From an uncultured Clostridia bacterium (lineage in GTDB: Bacteria > Bacillota > Clostridia > UMGS1883): a stretch of DNA of 64,000 nucleotides. The translations under genes and the position numbers were made by a program. The stretch's first letter is position 1. Each line of letters starts with the position of its first letter. Location: contig CANQRB010000010.1 in the NCBI GenBank assembly GCA_947626145.1, positions 22,575 through 86,574 of the forward strand, written 5' to 3'. Of the stretch, positions 19,905 through 29,443 are shown one piece after another. The notes under the pieces are model-generated. The model did not search any database. It was given only the letters and a program-made list of their open reading frames with translations, and was not told where the DNA came from.

Positions 19905-21713
19905 ATGGACATTCTTGATCGGGCCCGAAAAATCGCCCGCAGGTATATGGATGAAAATCCTCCCGTTCCCCTTAAGATGAGGGCCTTCTATGACGGCGGC
20001 GTCCGCCGAGGCCCGGACTACCGCTATCACGCGGATATGGACAGGCTGTTCCCGCAAGCGGAGATGGGGGATAAGGCCTTTGTCCGCTGCCTTTATATGG
20101 CGGGCGGTGAGGAAGAGATCGGCCTGACAATAACCCTTTTCGGCCCGGCGATACTGAGGGTGAACGGGGCGGAGGTCTTTCGCTCCAGCATTTTTACCGA
20201 ACGAAATAATCACACGGAAAACCGTGTGGATATACATATGAACCCCGGCGAAAACCTGCTTGAGCTGGAACTGACAAAAACTCCCCTTGGATTCGGCTGC
20301 ATCTTCGGCACATGGCTGGGGAAGTGGGACTATATCTTCATGCGGCCCGACGATCCGGAAACGGAGGGCTGTCAGTACCGGCTGAACGACGGCCCATGGC
20401 TGCCGGAGCCCGAGCCGGTGAACGTCGAGCTTAAGCCCGGCGAATATGCTCTTTTTGTCGCGTCGGACGGGGACGGCCCGGTCACGGTGCGTAAAACGGA
20501 GGCAGAGTTCCCGCCGGACGAAAATTATTCAAACCTGTTCGGCATAGAGGGTCACGGGGCGTGGCTGGGCCTTTGGCCTTTGAAGGAGGAGCATGGGGGC
20601 GACCTTTTCGCCCGGCCCATTGAGGGAACCTACTGGCGCTTTAAGGAAAAAGACCTTTGGCTGCGGCCCTGTTACGGTGCGGGGAATTTCGGCCGGTGGA
20701 GCTATCCTCTGGGCGTAACCCTGTACGGCCTTTTGCGGCTGGGCCAGCTTTTGAACGACAAGGAGATAAAGGCTTATGTTGCCGCCCATGCAGAGCGGTG
20801 CCTTAACACCTTTGACTATGCTCTATGGGACAAAGACAGCCACGGCGGCGCGGCAAGCCTGCACAACCTTCTTTGCAGCATCGACAGTCTTGACGACTGC
20901 GGGGCCTTCGGAGCGCTTGTGGAAGAAGCGGCTTTGACCCTGGGGGTAGAAAATACCGAAAAAATATGCGCTTATATTTCCGACTACATAGAGAACCGCC
21001 AGCCCCGGCGGGAAGGCGGGGCTTTTTACCGAAAAAATCAGCTCCACAGCTTTCACAACGACACCATGTGGCTGGATGATCTGTACATGAGCGTGCCCTT
21101 TTTGTGCCGCAGGTATCTTATCACCGGAGATGAACGCTTCCTTACCGACGCCGCCAACCAGTTCAGGCAGTACAGAAAGCTGCTTTACATGGATGATAAG
21201 GGGCTGATGAGCCATGTTTACGACTTCCGCCACGGGCTGCGCAACGGCGTGGCGTGGGGACGGGGCAACGGCTGGACGCTGTTTTCCCTCAGTGAGCTGC
21301 TCATGGCCATGCCGCGGGATTTCCCCCACAGGCCGGAGACGGAGGCCATGTTTAAGGAGCTTTGCGTCGGGTACGCCGCCCGTCAGAGTGAGGACGGCCG
21401 CTGGCACCAGGTGCTGGACGATCCGGAGGCTTATCTTGAGACCAGCTGCACCGCCATGTTCGCCTGCGCTTTCATGCGTGGGGTGAGGATGGGCCTGCTG
21501 GAGCCGGATTATGCCGAAAGAGCCCGGCGGGCGGTAAACTCCATTGTGGAAAACTGCACTGACGGCGAGGGCAACGTTTACGGCGTGTGCCGTGGCTCGG
21601 AGTTCGCTTTCCGGCCCGATTACTACAAATATGAGCTTACGACAAGGACGAACGACACCCACGGGATAGGGATAGTTCTTCTGGCGATATATGAGGTGAC
21701 TTATGGAACTTAA
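19905..21713 (+). CDS. GH105-like unsaturated rhamnogalacturonyl hydrolase with N-terminal extension
   Basis: FHNDTMWLDDLYMSVPFLCRRY, GVAWGRGNGWTLFSLSELL, (alpha/alpha)6 GH105/GH88 motifs; adjacent pectin genes. Confidence 0.85.
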   Translation: MDILDRARKIARRYMDENPPVPLKMRAFYDGGVRRGPDYRYHADMDRLFPQAEMGDKAFVRCLYMAGGEEEIGLTITLFGPAILRVNGAEVFRSSIFTERNNHTENRVDIHMNPGENLLELELTKTPLGFGCIFGTWLGKWDYIFMRPDDPETEGCQYRLNDGPWLPEPEPVNVELKPGEYALFVASDGDGPVTVRKTEAEFPPDENYSNLFGIEGHGAWLGLWPLKEEHGGDLFARPIEGTYWRFKEKDLWLRPCYGAGNFGRWSYPLGVTLYGLLRLGQLLNDKEIKAYVAAHAERCLNTFDYALWDKDSHGGAASLHNLLCSIDSLDDCGAFGALVEEAALTLGVENTEKICAYISDYIENRQPRREGGAFYRKNQLHSFHNDTMWLDDLYMSVPFLCRRYLITGDERFLTDAANQFRQYRKLLYMDDKGLMSHVYDFRHGLRNGVAWGRGNGWTLFSLSELLMAMPRDFPHRPETEAMFKELCVGYAARQSEDGRWHQVLDDPEAYLETSCTAMFACAFMRGVRMGLLEPDYAERARRAVNSIVENCTDGEGNVYGVCRGSEFAFRPDYYKYELTTRTNDTHGIGIVLLAIYEVTYGT

Positions 21714-22932
21714 GGAAATACGCAAAATCGACATTTCGGCGGCGGGGCGCTATTGCCGTATGTGGTTGGGTGACATCGACGGGGACGGACGAATGGAGAT
21801 AGTCATGGTTCAGCCGGACTCAGGCTTTGACGATCGATACTGGCCCCACAGCGTCCGCTGCGCCACGGCCTATGACCTCGGCGGCAAAGTGCTTTGGCAG
21901 ATAGGGACGCCCGATCCGGACGCGAAGCCCAGCGGCAGCGACATACCCGCCCAGATATACGACATCGACGGGGATGGGAAGCCTGAGTTTATCTGCGCCA
22001 TGGACGACGAGCTCCGCATCTATGACGGAAAGACGGGAAAGCTGAAGTCCGCCCATTCCCTGCCCGACCCCCACGCCCACGACTGCATAATCATCGCCGA
22101 CCTTGAGGGCCGGGGACGGGCGGAAAATATCATAGTAAAGGACCGCTATCAAAGGCTCTGGGCCCTTGACAGGGATTTTAACGTTATGTGGGAGCATGAG
22201 GGCAACGTGGGTCACTATCCCTGGCCCCACGACCTTGACGGGGACGGGGCGGAGGAGCTTATCGCCGGTTACACCGTGCTCAACGGCAAGGGTGAGCCCC
22301 TGTGGACAATCGACATGAAGGATCACGCCGACTGCATCTGGATAGGGGACATCAACGGCGACGGCAAACCCGAGGCGGTCATCGGCGGCGACGACATCAC
22401 CGCCTACACCAATGACGGACGGCTGCTGTGGCGGTTCACGGACACCGTGGAGAGCCAGAACGTGGCCATCGGCAACCTTCGGCCGGAGCTGCCGGGACTG
22501 GAGATCTGCGGCCTTGACCGCATCGATCGGGGAAATCCGGGCCTTGACGGCATTTTTATAGTCAGCTCCGAGGGGAAATCCCTGTACAAGGAGCATAGAA
22601 CGGTACCCGGCTGGAGCAGCGTCTGCACCGTGATAAACAACCTTGACGGAAAGAACACGGATAATATTCTGGCCTACCGCCGTGGCGGGCTGCCCAACGC
22701 GGTCTATGACGGGTACCTGAACACCGTTTTTGAGTTCCCCTTTGACGGCTATGTACTCTGGGGCGATCTTGTCGGGACGGGAGCCAACCAGCTCATAGTC
22801 TACTCCCAGACCGAGGCGGTCATTTACTCCGCCGTGCCCGTTGATCTTGACAAGGGCGCGGACGGCCCGCTGCCCCAGCCGAAGCGGCTGTACAACAATA
22901 CCCGCTACTGGGGCGGGGAGTGCGGAAAGTGA
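21703..22932 (+). CDS. FG-GAP/VCBS repeat protein, RG-lyase-like beta-propeller, no signal peptide
   Basis: Repeated DIDGDGxxE motifs (GDIDGDGRMEIVMV, YDIDGDGKPEFICA, DINGDGKPEAVIG). Confidence 0.7.
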   Translation: MELKEIRKIDISAAGRYCRMWLGDIDGDGRMEIVMVQPDSGFDDRYWPHSVRCATAYDLGGKVLWQIGTPDPDAKPSGSDIPAQIYDIDGDGKPEFICAMDDELRIYDGKTGKLKSAHSLPDPHAHDCIIIADLEGRGRAENIIVKDRYQRLWALDRDFNVMWEHEGNVGHYPWPHDLDGDGAEELIAGYTVLNGKGEPLWTIDMKDHADCIWIGDINGDGKPEAVIGGDDITAYTNDGRLLWRFTDTVESQNVAIGNLRPELPGLEICGLDRIDRGNPGLDGIFIVSSEGKSLYKEHRTVPGWSSVCTVINNLDGKNTDNILAYRRGGLPNAVYDGYLNTVFEFPFDGYVLWGDLVGTGANQLIVYSQTEAVIYSAVPVDLDKGADGPLPQPKRLYNNTRYWGGECGK

Positions 22933-23131
22933 GGAATTAGAAATTAGGAATTAGGAATAAATAGTGATTAACGCGGTTGCTCTGACAGGCGTGGTTTGCC
23001 GAAAAAGTGAGCCGGATTGACGTACTGTGACATTGGCAGTGTATTGCGCTTCCTCCGACAGATGTTTACTGCGGCAATGACAAACAGCGCGGCCACCGCA
23101 TTAATATTCCTCACTCCTCATTCCTAATTAG
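22931..23131. repeat. MITE-like element with AATTAGGAAT-type terminal inverted repeats
   Basis: 5' GAGGAATTAGAAATTAGGAATTAGGAATA and 3' TATTCCTCACTCCTCATTCCTAATTA; no ORF. Confidence 0.7.
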
Positions 23132-23151
23132 TAAAAGAAAGGATGTTGAAA

Positions 23152-26100
23152 ATGAAAAAGCTTTTGACGATCACGGCGGTCACGCTTGCGTTGATCCTGC
23201 TGACGGCGGCTCCGGCGCTGGCCGACGCCTCCGGCGGGCTTGTGGCGGTTAAGGTCGACGGCGGGGTATACCTGTCCTGGAACATGACCGGCGCCGAAAG
23301 TTACACCCTCTATCGGGGCGACGAGGCCATCGTTACGACTACGGGCACCAACTATGTGGACGCCGAGGCCGACGGCACGGCCCAATATCACATTGATTCC
23401 AACGCCCCTGTTTCCGTGTGGGATAAGGGCTATCTGGAAATACCCATCGAAGCCCCCGCCCAGAACCTTGGCGATATAACCGAGGGTATACGGGCCGTGG
23501 AGCTTAAGGCCGCTGCGGAGATGAACATCGGCTCCAAGTGGCACCTTGCGCCCCTTGAGGACGGGGCCGTCGTCCCCATTCGTGAGGACGGAGCTGTTAT
23601 GGATGTCAATGCCCAGTCCAAGGAGGTTGGCGGCAGCGTGGGCACATACGCTTTCAACAACGGCGACAACCAGAAGTTCTACCTTGAGGACGCTGACGGC
23701 GGCTATGTTATAAAGGGTAAGCAGAGCGAACTCTATCTGGCCGTGGCCGCCGACGGGGCCGTCACCCTTCAGGAGCGGGCCGACGCCTCGGTTTTCACGG
23801 TGACGGACATTGATTTTGACATAGCCGAGGCGGAAATGACCGCCATAAAAGCCATAAAAGGCGAAGTTGTCTATACCGCCAACGACGCCTCCGTGGGCGA
23901 TCTTGACGGCGACGGGGAGTACGAGATTGTCCTCAAGTGGGATCCCAGCGACTCCAAGGACGCCTCCCAAAACGGGAGGACCGGCAAGGTCTATATTGAT
24001 GCCTATGAGCTGAACGGCACAAGGCTTTGGCGCATAGATTTGGGCCCCAATATCCGTGCCGGAGCCCATGACACACAGTTCATAGTCTACGACTTGGACG
24101 GTGATGGAAAAGCCGAGGTTGCCTTCCGCACCGCCGACGGCACGGTGGACGGCGCGGACACGGTTATCGGCGATCCGGACGCCCTCTGGACAGATAACTG
24201 GTCGGGCAAAAACCTCGAGGGCCCACTTTGGGTAACCGTTTTTGAGGGCGCCACGGGCAAAGCTTTGGCCAGCGTTCCCTACGACCCTCAGACCACCGAA
24301 CCGGGAGCGTCCATATTCGGCGACGACTACGGCAACCGCTCCGAGCGGTACAACGCCTGTGTGGCCTATCTCGACGGCGTAAATCCCTATATGGTGTTTT
24401 TCCGGGGCTACTACGGGGGCCAGTCGGGCAAAGGACCCGGCAGGACGGTTATTGCCGCTTTCAGCTATAAAGACGGCAATATTGAAAAATACTGGCGTTT
24501 CGACACCATGGACGCCGGAAATGAGCAGTATATCGGTCAGGGCAACCACAATGTTTCCGTGGCCGACGTGGACGGGGACGGAAAGGATGAAATCCTTACC
24601 GGCGCCCTGACGCTGGACGACGACGGCAGCGTGCTGTGGTGCTCCTTCATGGGCCACGGCGACGCCATGCACCTTGGAGATTATGACCCCTACAGACCGG
24701 GGTTGGAATATTTTGTGGTACACGAGCACGCCTCTCCCGACCAGAAGTACGGCTTCACCGTCTTTGACGCTGCCACCGGCGAGATACTTCATAAGAGAGA
24801 GGCCGGCAAGGACACGGGCCGTGGCGTCATGGCCAATATCGGCCCCTTCGGCGGCACTTATGTTGCCTGGGCCGGCAGCGGCGCGGGGAAGATTAACTCC
24901 CTGGGCGAAAATCTTAATTACGATTTCAATTCAATGAACTTCCGCATATTCTGGGACGGCGACCTCTACGAGGAGCTTTTGGACGGAACCTCTATTTTCA
25001 AGATTAACGGCGAGGGCAAGCAGGAGCTGATTTTCAGCGCCGCAGGCTGCGCCTCCAACAACGGCTCCAAGTCCAACCCCTGCCTTCAGGCGGACATTCT
25101 TGGCGACTGGCGCGAGGAGGTGCTGCTCCGCAGCGCCGACGGCCTGAGCCTGAGACTGTACACCACCACTGTTCCTACGGAATTTTCGCTCATGCCCCTG
25201 ATGACCGACCACGTTTACCGCATGGGCGTCGTTTGGCAGAACTCCGCCTACAACCAGCCGCCCCACCTTGGCTATTATCCGGCGGGCATTGTGGAGCTGA
25301 CTCTCGGTTCCGACACGGCCAAAATAAACGGCCTGACCGCCGGGCTGGACGCCGCCCCCTATGCCGAGGAGGGCCGCACCCTTGTGCCCCTGCGCTTCAT
25401 CGGCGAGGCTTTGGGCGCAAAGGTGGAATATGACAACGGCGTAATAACGGTCACCGCCGGGAATGACACCGTAATAATGAACATAGGCAGCGCCGATTAC
25501 ACCCTTAACGGCGAGGCAAGAACCATGTCCGTCCCGCCCGTTGTGGTGAACGAGCGCACTCTTGTCCCCGTCCGCACCGTGTCCGAGGCCCTCGGTATGG
25601 ATGTGGGCTGGGAACAGGAGACCCAAAAGGTGACTATCAGAAGGAGAGACTTACCCGTGACAGTAACGCCAATGAATATTGAAACCACGGCCGCTTCGGC
25701 GGCCGTGGACGTCAGTCAGCCCAAAAGGATTTTTATCGCCGGTGACTCCACGGCCCAGACATACCGCGAAAGCGCCGCTCCTCAGGCGGGCTGGGGCCAG
25801 ATGCTTGGCCTTTTCTTTAATGACAGCGTCACTGTGGAAAACCGGGCCCTGGCCGGCCGCAGCCTTAAGAGCTTTTACAACGACGGCCGCTGGGACGCGA
25901 TACTTAACGACGCCCTGCCCGGCGATTATGTCATTATTCAGTTCGGCCACAACGATGGGGCGTGGAACAAGCCAGAGCGCTATATCAGCCTTGAGGACTA
26001 TCCGGCGTTTCTGGACGAAAAGTATATAGGCCCCGCCCTTGACAGGGGACTTATCCCCATAATAGCCTCCCACACCCAGTCCCACAGGTTCGGCGATGAC

Positions 26101-27804
26101 GGGAAGATCGGCGAGCCCGACCCCGACGCGGTCAGCTATGATTCTCTTCTTCGGGACGCCGCCGAGCGCTGGAACCTGACCTTTATCGACGTAAACAAAC
26201 TCAGCCGTGACCTTGAGAATTCCATGGGAGCTAAAGAGAGCGAAAAGCTCCATCTCTATGCCGACCCCGGACAGTACGCCAATTATCCCGACGGGGTGGC
26301 CGACAACACCCACTATTCCTGGTACGGAGCCTTTGAAATTGCCAAAATCGTCGCCGAGGGTCTGGAGCAGATCGACGATCTCCGTCTGCGCCGGGCCGAC
26401 GGATACGCCATGACCGGTTCTTTTGAAGGGGAGCATAGCTTCGACGTCCGTCAGTACGGCTTTGCCCGTGAGTTCAGCGTGGCCGTCAGGACAGGTGCTC
26501 CCGTCACCGTCACGGTAAACGGAAATACCGTTTTGACGCCAAATTCCGCCGAAAGTGAGCTCATGACCCGTGCCGCCGCGGTGGACGGCAGAATTAATAT
26601 CACTGCCTCCGGCCCTGTGACCGTGGAGGTCAGCCCCGTGTGGAGCTTTGCTCCCGAGGGCGGCATAAACGCCGCCGAGGATTATTCTCTTGACATCCCT
26701 GACGGCACGTACGATTTTTACTTCACAAAGTCGGACACCGAGCGGGGCAACATTTACATAAACTCCCTTTTGGTGGGGGCCAATGTGGATATGTACGGTA
26801 CCGTGGGCGTGCCTAATGGTACGGTTCATGTGTTCCGTGGCTTTGACGTGGAGGGCGGAGCCGCCGTCCGTGTGGATCAGCGCACCACCCGCCTTGCCAA
26901 AGTGGAGGCTGTGAAAACTCCCGCCATTTTCAGCCGCAAGACCCGTATTTTTGTGGGCGGCGACTCCACTCTCTGCAACTATTATCCCGTAATTCCCGAT
27001 GTGGTCGAGGCGGATATTCCCGCCGGGGAGCGCCGCACCGGCTGGGCCCAGCTCCTTGACAGGTTCGTCGTCTCTGACTACGAGGTGGTAAATCTTGCCT
27101 CCAGCGGCGACTGGGCCCGTGACTGGAAGGACAACATCTTTCCCACAGTTATGGCGCAGGGCCGCCCCGGCGACATTCTCGTCATACAATTCGGCATCAA
27201 CGACCGCAACCGTGACGACAAGAAAAAGGAAACTATGGCCGACGCCCTCAGATATATGGTGACCGAGGCCGCCCAAAAGGGCATTACGCCCATTCTGGTC
27301 AAGCCCCAGCCCTCCGTGGGCTACACCTGGGGCAGCGCCGGCGAAAACGAGGCCCCCAACGGCAACAACGGCGGCTTCTTTGACGTGGTGACCGATGTGG
27401 CCAATGAGACCGGCTGTCTTTATGTTGACCTTTACGCTCTGGCGGGCCAGCACTTTGCTCAGGTGGGACGGGATTATGTGAGCCGTAATTATCAGCTTTG
27501 GGACAGCGCCAAAAACGAGATGGCCGACAAGCTCCACATTTCCTTTGCCGGAGCTAAGGAGATATGCGCTCTGTTTGCGGCCGAGGCCGACGAGCGCGGC
27601 CTTATAGCCTCGGACGGCTATTACGAGGTCACTCAAATAACCAACGGCGTCTATCTGTTCGTAAACGGGGAAAAGGCCTATATTCTTAATAATTCCGACG
27701 GCGGCAGGGACGTGACCCTTACTTACGCCGGCGGCAGTGAAACGGTGACCGTCGCCCCTCACTGCGGCCTGCACATTAATACCCCGCAGGAGATGACAGC
27801 GTGA
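23152..27804 (+). CDS. Secreted multidomain rhamnogalacturonan lyase (PL11-like) + stalk (copper amine oxidase N-like) + two SGNH/CE12-like esterase domains
   Basis: Signal peptide; PL11-like DLDGDGEYEIVLKWDPSDSKDASQNG; stalk GRTLVPLRFIGEALGAKVEYDN / ERTLVPVRTVSEALGMDV; SGNH 1 FIAGDSTAQTYRE...FGHNDGAW...DNTHYSWYGA; SGNH 2 FVGGDSTLCNYY...FGINDRN...DKLHISFAGA. Confidence 0.9.
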   Translation: MKKLLTITAVTLALILLTAAPALADASGGLVAVKVDGGVYLSWNMTGAESYTLYRGDEAIVTTTGTNYVDAEADGTAQYHIDSNAPVSVWDKGYLEIPIEAPAQNLGDITEGIRAVELKAAAEMNIGSKWHLAPLEDGAVVPIREDGAVMDVNAQSKEVGGSVGTYAFNNGDNQKFYLEDADGGYVIKGKQSELYLAVAADGAVTLQERADASVFTVTDIDFDIAEAEMTAIKAIKGEVVYTANDASVGDLDGDGEYEIVLKWDPSDSKDASQNGRTGKVYIDAYELNGTRLWRIDLGPNIRAGAHDTQFIVYDLDGDGKAEVAFRTADGTVDGADTVIGDPDALWTDNWSGKNLEGPLWVTVFEGATGKALASVPYDPQTTEPGASIFGDDYGNRSERYNACVAYLDGVNPYMVFFRGYYGGQSGKGPGRTVIAAFSYKDGNIEKYWRFDTMDAGNEQYIGQGNHNVSVADVDGDGKDEILTGALTLDDDGSVLWCSFMGHGDAMHLGDYDPYRPGLEYFVVHEHASPDQKYGFTVFDAATGEILHKREAGKDTGRGVMANIGPFGGTYVAWAGSGAGKINSLGENLNYDFNSMNFRIFWDGDLYEELLDGTSIFKINGEGKQELIFSAAGCASNNGSKSNPCLQADILGDWREEVLLRSADGLSLRLYTTTVPTEFSLMPLMTDHVYRMGVVWQNSAYNQPPHLGYYPAGIVELTLGSDTAKINGLTAGLDAAPYAEEGRTLVPLRFIGEALGAKVEYDNGVITVTAGNDTVIMNIGSADYTLNGEARTMSVPPVVVNERTLVPVRTVSEALGMDVGWEQETQKVTIRRRDLPVTVTPMNIETTAASAAVDVSQPKRIFIAGDSTAQTYRESAAPQAGWGQMLGLFFNDSVTVENRALAGRSLKSFYNDGRWDAILNDALPGDYVIIQFGHNDGAWNKPERYISLEDYPAFLDEKYIGPALDRGLIPIIASHTQSHRFGDDGKIGEPDPDAVSYDSLLRDAAERWNLTFIDVNKLSRDLENSMGAKESEKLHLYADPGQYANYPDGVADNTHYSWYGAFEIAKIVAEGLEQIDDLRLRRADGYAMTGSFEGEHSFDVRQYGFAREFSVAVRTGAPVTVTVNGNTVLTPNSAESELMTRAAAVDGRINITASGPVTVEVSPVWSFAPEGGINAAEDYSLDIPDGTYDFYFTKSDTERGNIYINSLLVGANVDMYGTVGVPNGTVHVFRGFDVEGGAAVRVDQRTTRLAKVEAVKTPAIFSRKTRIFVGGDSTLCNYYPVIPDVVEADIPAGERRTGWAQLLDRFVVSDYEVVNLASSGDWARDWKDNIFPTVMAQGRPGDILVIQFGINDRNRDDKKKETMADALRYMVTEAAQKGITPILVKPQPSVGYTWGSAGENEAPNGNNGGFFDVVTDVANETGCLYVDLYALAGQHFAQVGRDYVSRNYQLWDSAKNEMADKLHISFAGAKEICALFAAEADERGLIASDGYYEVTQITNGVYLFVNGEKAYILNNSDGGRDVTLTYAGGSETVTVAPHCGLHINTPQEMTA

Positions 27805-28649
27805 AAACCTTCAGAATTGAGCTGAAAATTTGTGCGGAAAGTGATATGACCGTTGACGCCTTTGTCAATCACCGCCGCTTTTTGGTGAACGGACTTAAGC
27901 TCAAGGCGGGGGAGACCTTTGCGGGCGCCTTTGCCGCCGCCTTGGGCGAGGCTGACTTCCAGAAGCAGCCTTGTTACCGTGACGAAAAAGTGAACCTCAA
28001 CGTCACCGGCGGCGAGGTTGAGGCAAAAATAGAGGAGGCGGAGCTGCCGGTGATATACTGTCTCGGCGACTCCACCGTCTGTGACCAGACCTATGCCGGC
28101 GGCGGTTCCATGGAGCGCTGCTGCGGCTGGGGCCAGACCCTGCCCATGTATCTTGGGAGCGGATTTGCCGTCAGCAATCACGCCGAGCAGGGAACCCACA
28201 CCGGCGACTGCCTGAGCTGTCACCTGCCGCCGGTGCTGCGCCAGCTACGGCCCGACGATAAAGTCCTCGTCCAGTTCGGCCACAACGACCAAAAGCAGGA
28301 CCGGCTCCGGCCCTTCGGCGGATATAAGGACAATCTGCGGAAGATTGCCGAACTGGTTGGCGAAAAGGGGGCGGAGTGCGTTCTTTGCACGCCTATAAAC
28401 CGGCTGATATATGTGGACGGGGAGCTGAACACCTATCTTGACGATTACGCCGCCGCCGTCCGTGAGCTGGCGGCGGAGCTGGGGCTGCGCTGCATTGACC
28501 TCTATACTTTTACCACGCGGACGTTCCGTGAGCTGGGCGAAGAAGCGGAGAATCTGTTCTACCATCCGCCCGGCGGCCCTCTTGACCGGACGCATCCCAA
28601 CGATTTGGGCGGGAAGCTGATAGGAGCGGAAGTCGCGCGTGAACTGTAA
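27801..28649 (+). CDS. Rhamnogalacturonan acetylesterase-like SGNH/CE12 protein (no obvious signal peptide)
   Basis: YCLGDSTVCDQTY, VQFGHNDQKQDRLRPFGGY, DRTHPNDLGGKL; 4-nt overlap with upstream gene. Confidence 0.88.
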   Translation: MKTFRIELKICAESDMTVDAFVNHRRFLVNGLKLKAGETFAGAFAAALGEADFQKQPCYRDEKVNLNVTGGEVEAKIEEAELPVIYCLGDSTVCDQTYAGGGSMERCCGWGQTLPMYLGSGFAVSNHAEQGTHTGDCLSCHLPPVLRQLRPDDKVLVQFGHNDQKQDRLRPFGGYKDNLRKIAELVGEKGAECVLCTPINRLIYVDGELNTYLDDYAAAVRELAAELGLRCIDLYTFTTRTFRELGEEAENLFYHPPGGPLDRTHPNDLGGKLIGAEVAREL

Positions 28650-28680
28650 CCGAAAAGCGCACTCCTTCCGGATGAAATAT

Positions 28681-28722
28681 ATAAAAGCTCCCGAAGCCAA
28701 GGCAGGCTCCGGGAGTTTTTGT
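28681..28722. terminator. Hairpin terminator between convergent genes
   Basis: AGCTCCCGAAGCC...GGCTCCGGGAGTTTTT. Confidence 0.75.
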
Positions 28723-28729
28723 GTATAAT

Positions 28730-29368
28730 TTATGCAAGTATTTTCTTGACGGCTTCGGCCATCTTGTCGCACTTGCAGTTGGCGAAGAACAGCTCGCTGA
28801 ACTTTTCGCCGGCGACCGCGCCCTTGACAAGCTCGGGATCAAGCTTTTCGAGGATAGTGATCATGTCTGTGTGGGTAACCTTCTTGACCTCGTCCAGAAT
28901 TTTCTTGTTCCTCTGCTCGGGAACGGCCCTCTCCTTGGGATAGCCGCCGCCCCACTCTTCGACGAAGAGCTTCTCAAACACGTACTTGAGATTCAGCTCG
29001 GCGCCCCAGCCCCAGCCCTTGGCAAAGGGAAGAGCGATGGCGTTGCCGTTGTTCACCTGAGTGAACTGATATGCGTCGGTGGGATCGACAATATGTCCGC
29101 AGAGCACACCGGGGAAGGCGTTGCAGGCCAGCATTGCGCCCTCGCCTGTGCCGCAACCCGTCACAACAAGGTCGGCGGCGCCGCTGTTGAGCAGTATACC
29201 GGCAAGTATGCCTATCTGCACATAGGTGAGCTGGGCGGCGTCCTCGGCGGTGTACATTCCGTAGTTAAACACCTCATGGCCCAGGGGCTCGGCCACACTC
29301 CGCAGAGTGGCCTCGATTATGCTGTTCTTTGCAGCCTGACTGTTTTCGTTGATAAGTGCGATTTTCAT
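28730..29368 (-). CDS. RpiB/LacA/LacB-family sugar-phosphate isomerase
   Basis: MKIALINENSQAAKN...GHEVFNYG...ADLVVTGCGTGEGAMLACN. Confidence 0.85.
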   Translation of the reverse strand: MKIALINENSQAAKNSIIEATLRSVAEPLGHEVFNYGMYTAEDAAQLTYVQIGILAGILLNSGAADLVVTGCGTGEGAMLACNAFPGVLCGHIVDPTDAYQFTQVNNGNAIALPFAKGWGWGAELNLKYVFEKLFVEEWGGGYPKERAVPEQRNKKILDEVKKVTHTDMITILEKLDPELVKGAVAGEKFSELFFANCKCDKMAEAVKKILA

Positions 29369-29443
29369 GTTGTATCTCTCCTTTTATAATTTCTTAAATC
29401 AATTATACACCAAATTGTTCTAAAATGCAATAGGTATTTTCAA

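Noticed and set aside
25651-27774. 707-aa and 554-aa (23128-24792) minus-strand ORFs
   Set aside because: Antisense shadows of the lyase-esterase gene with the same biased composition
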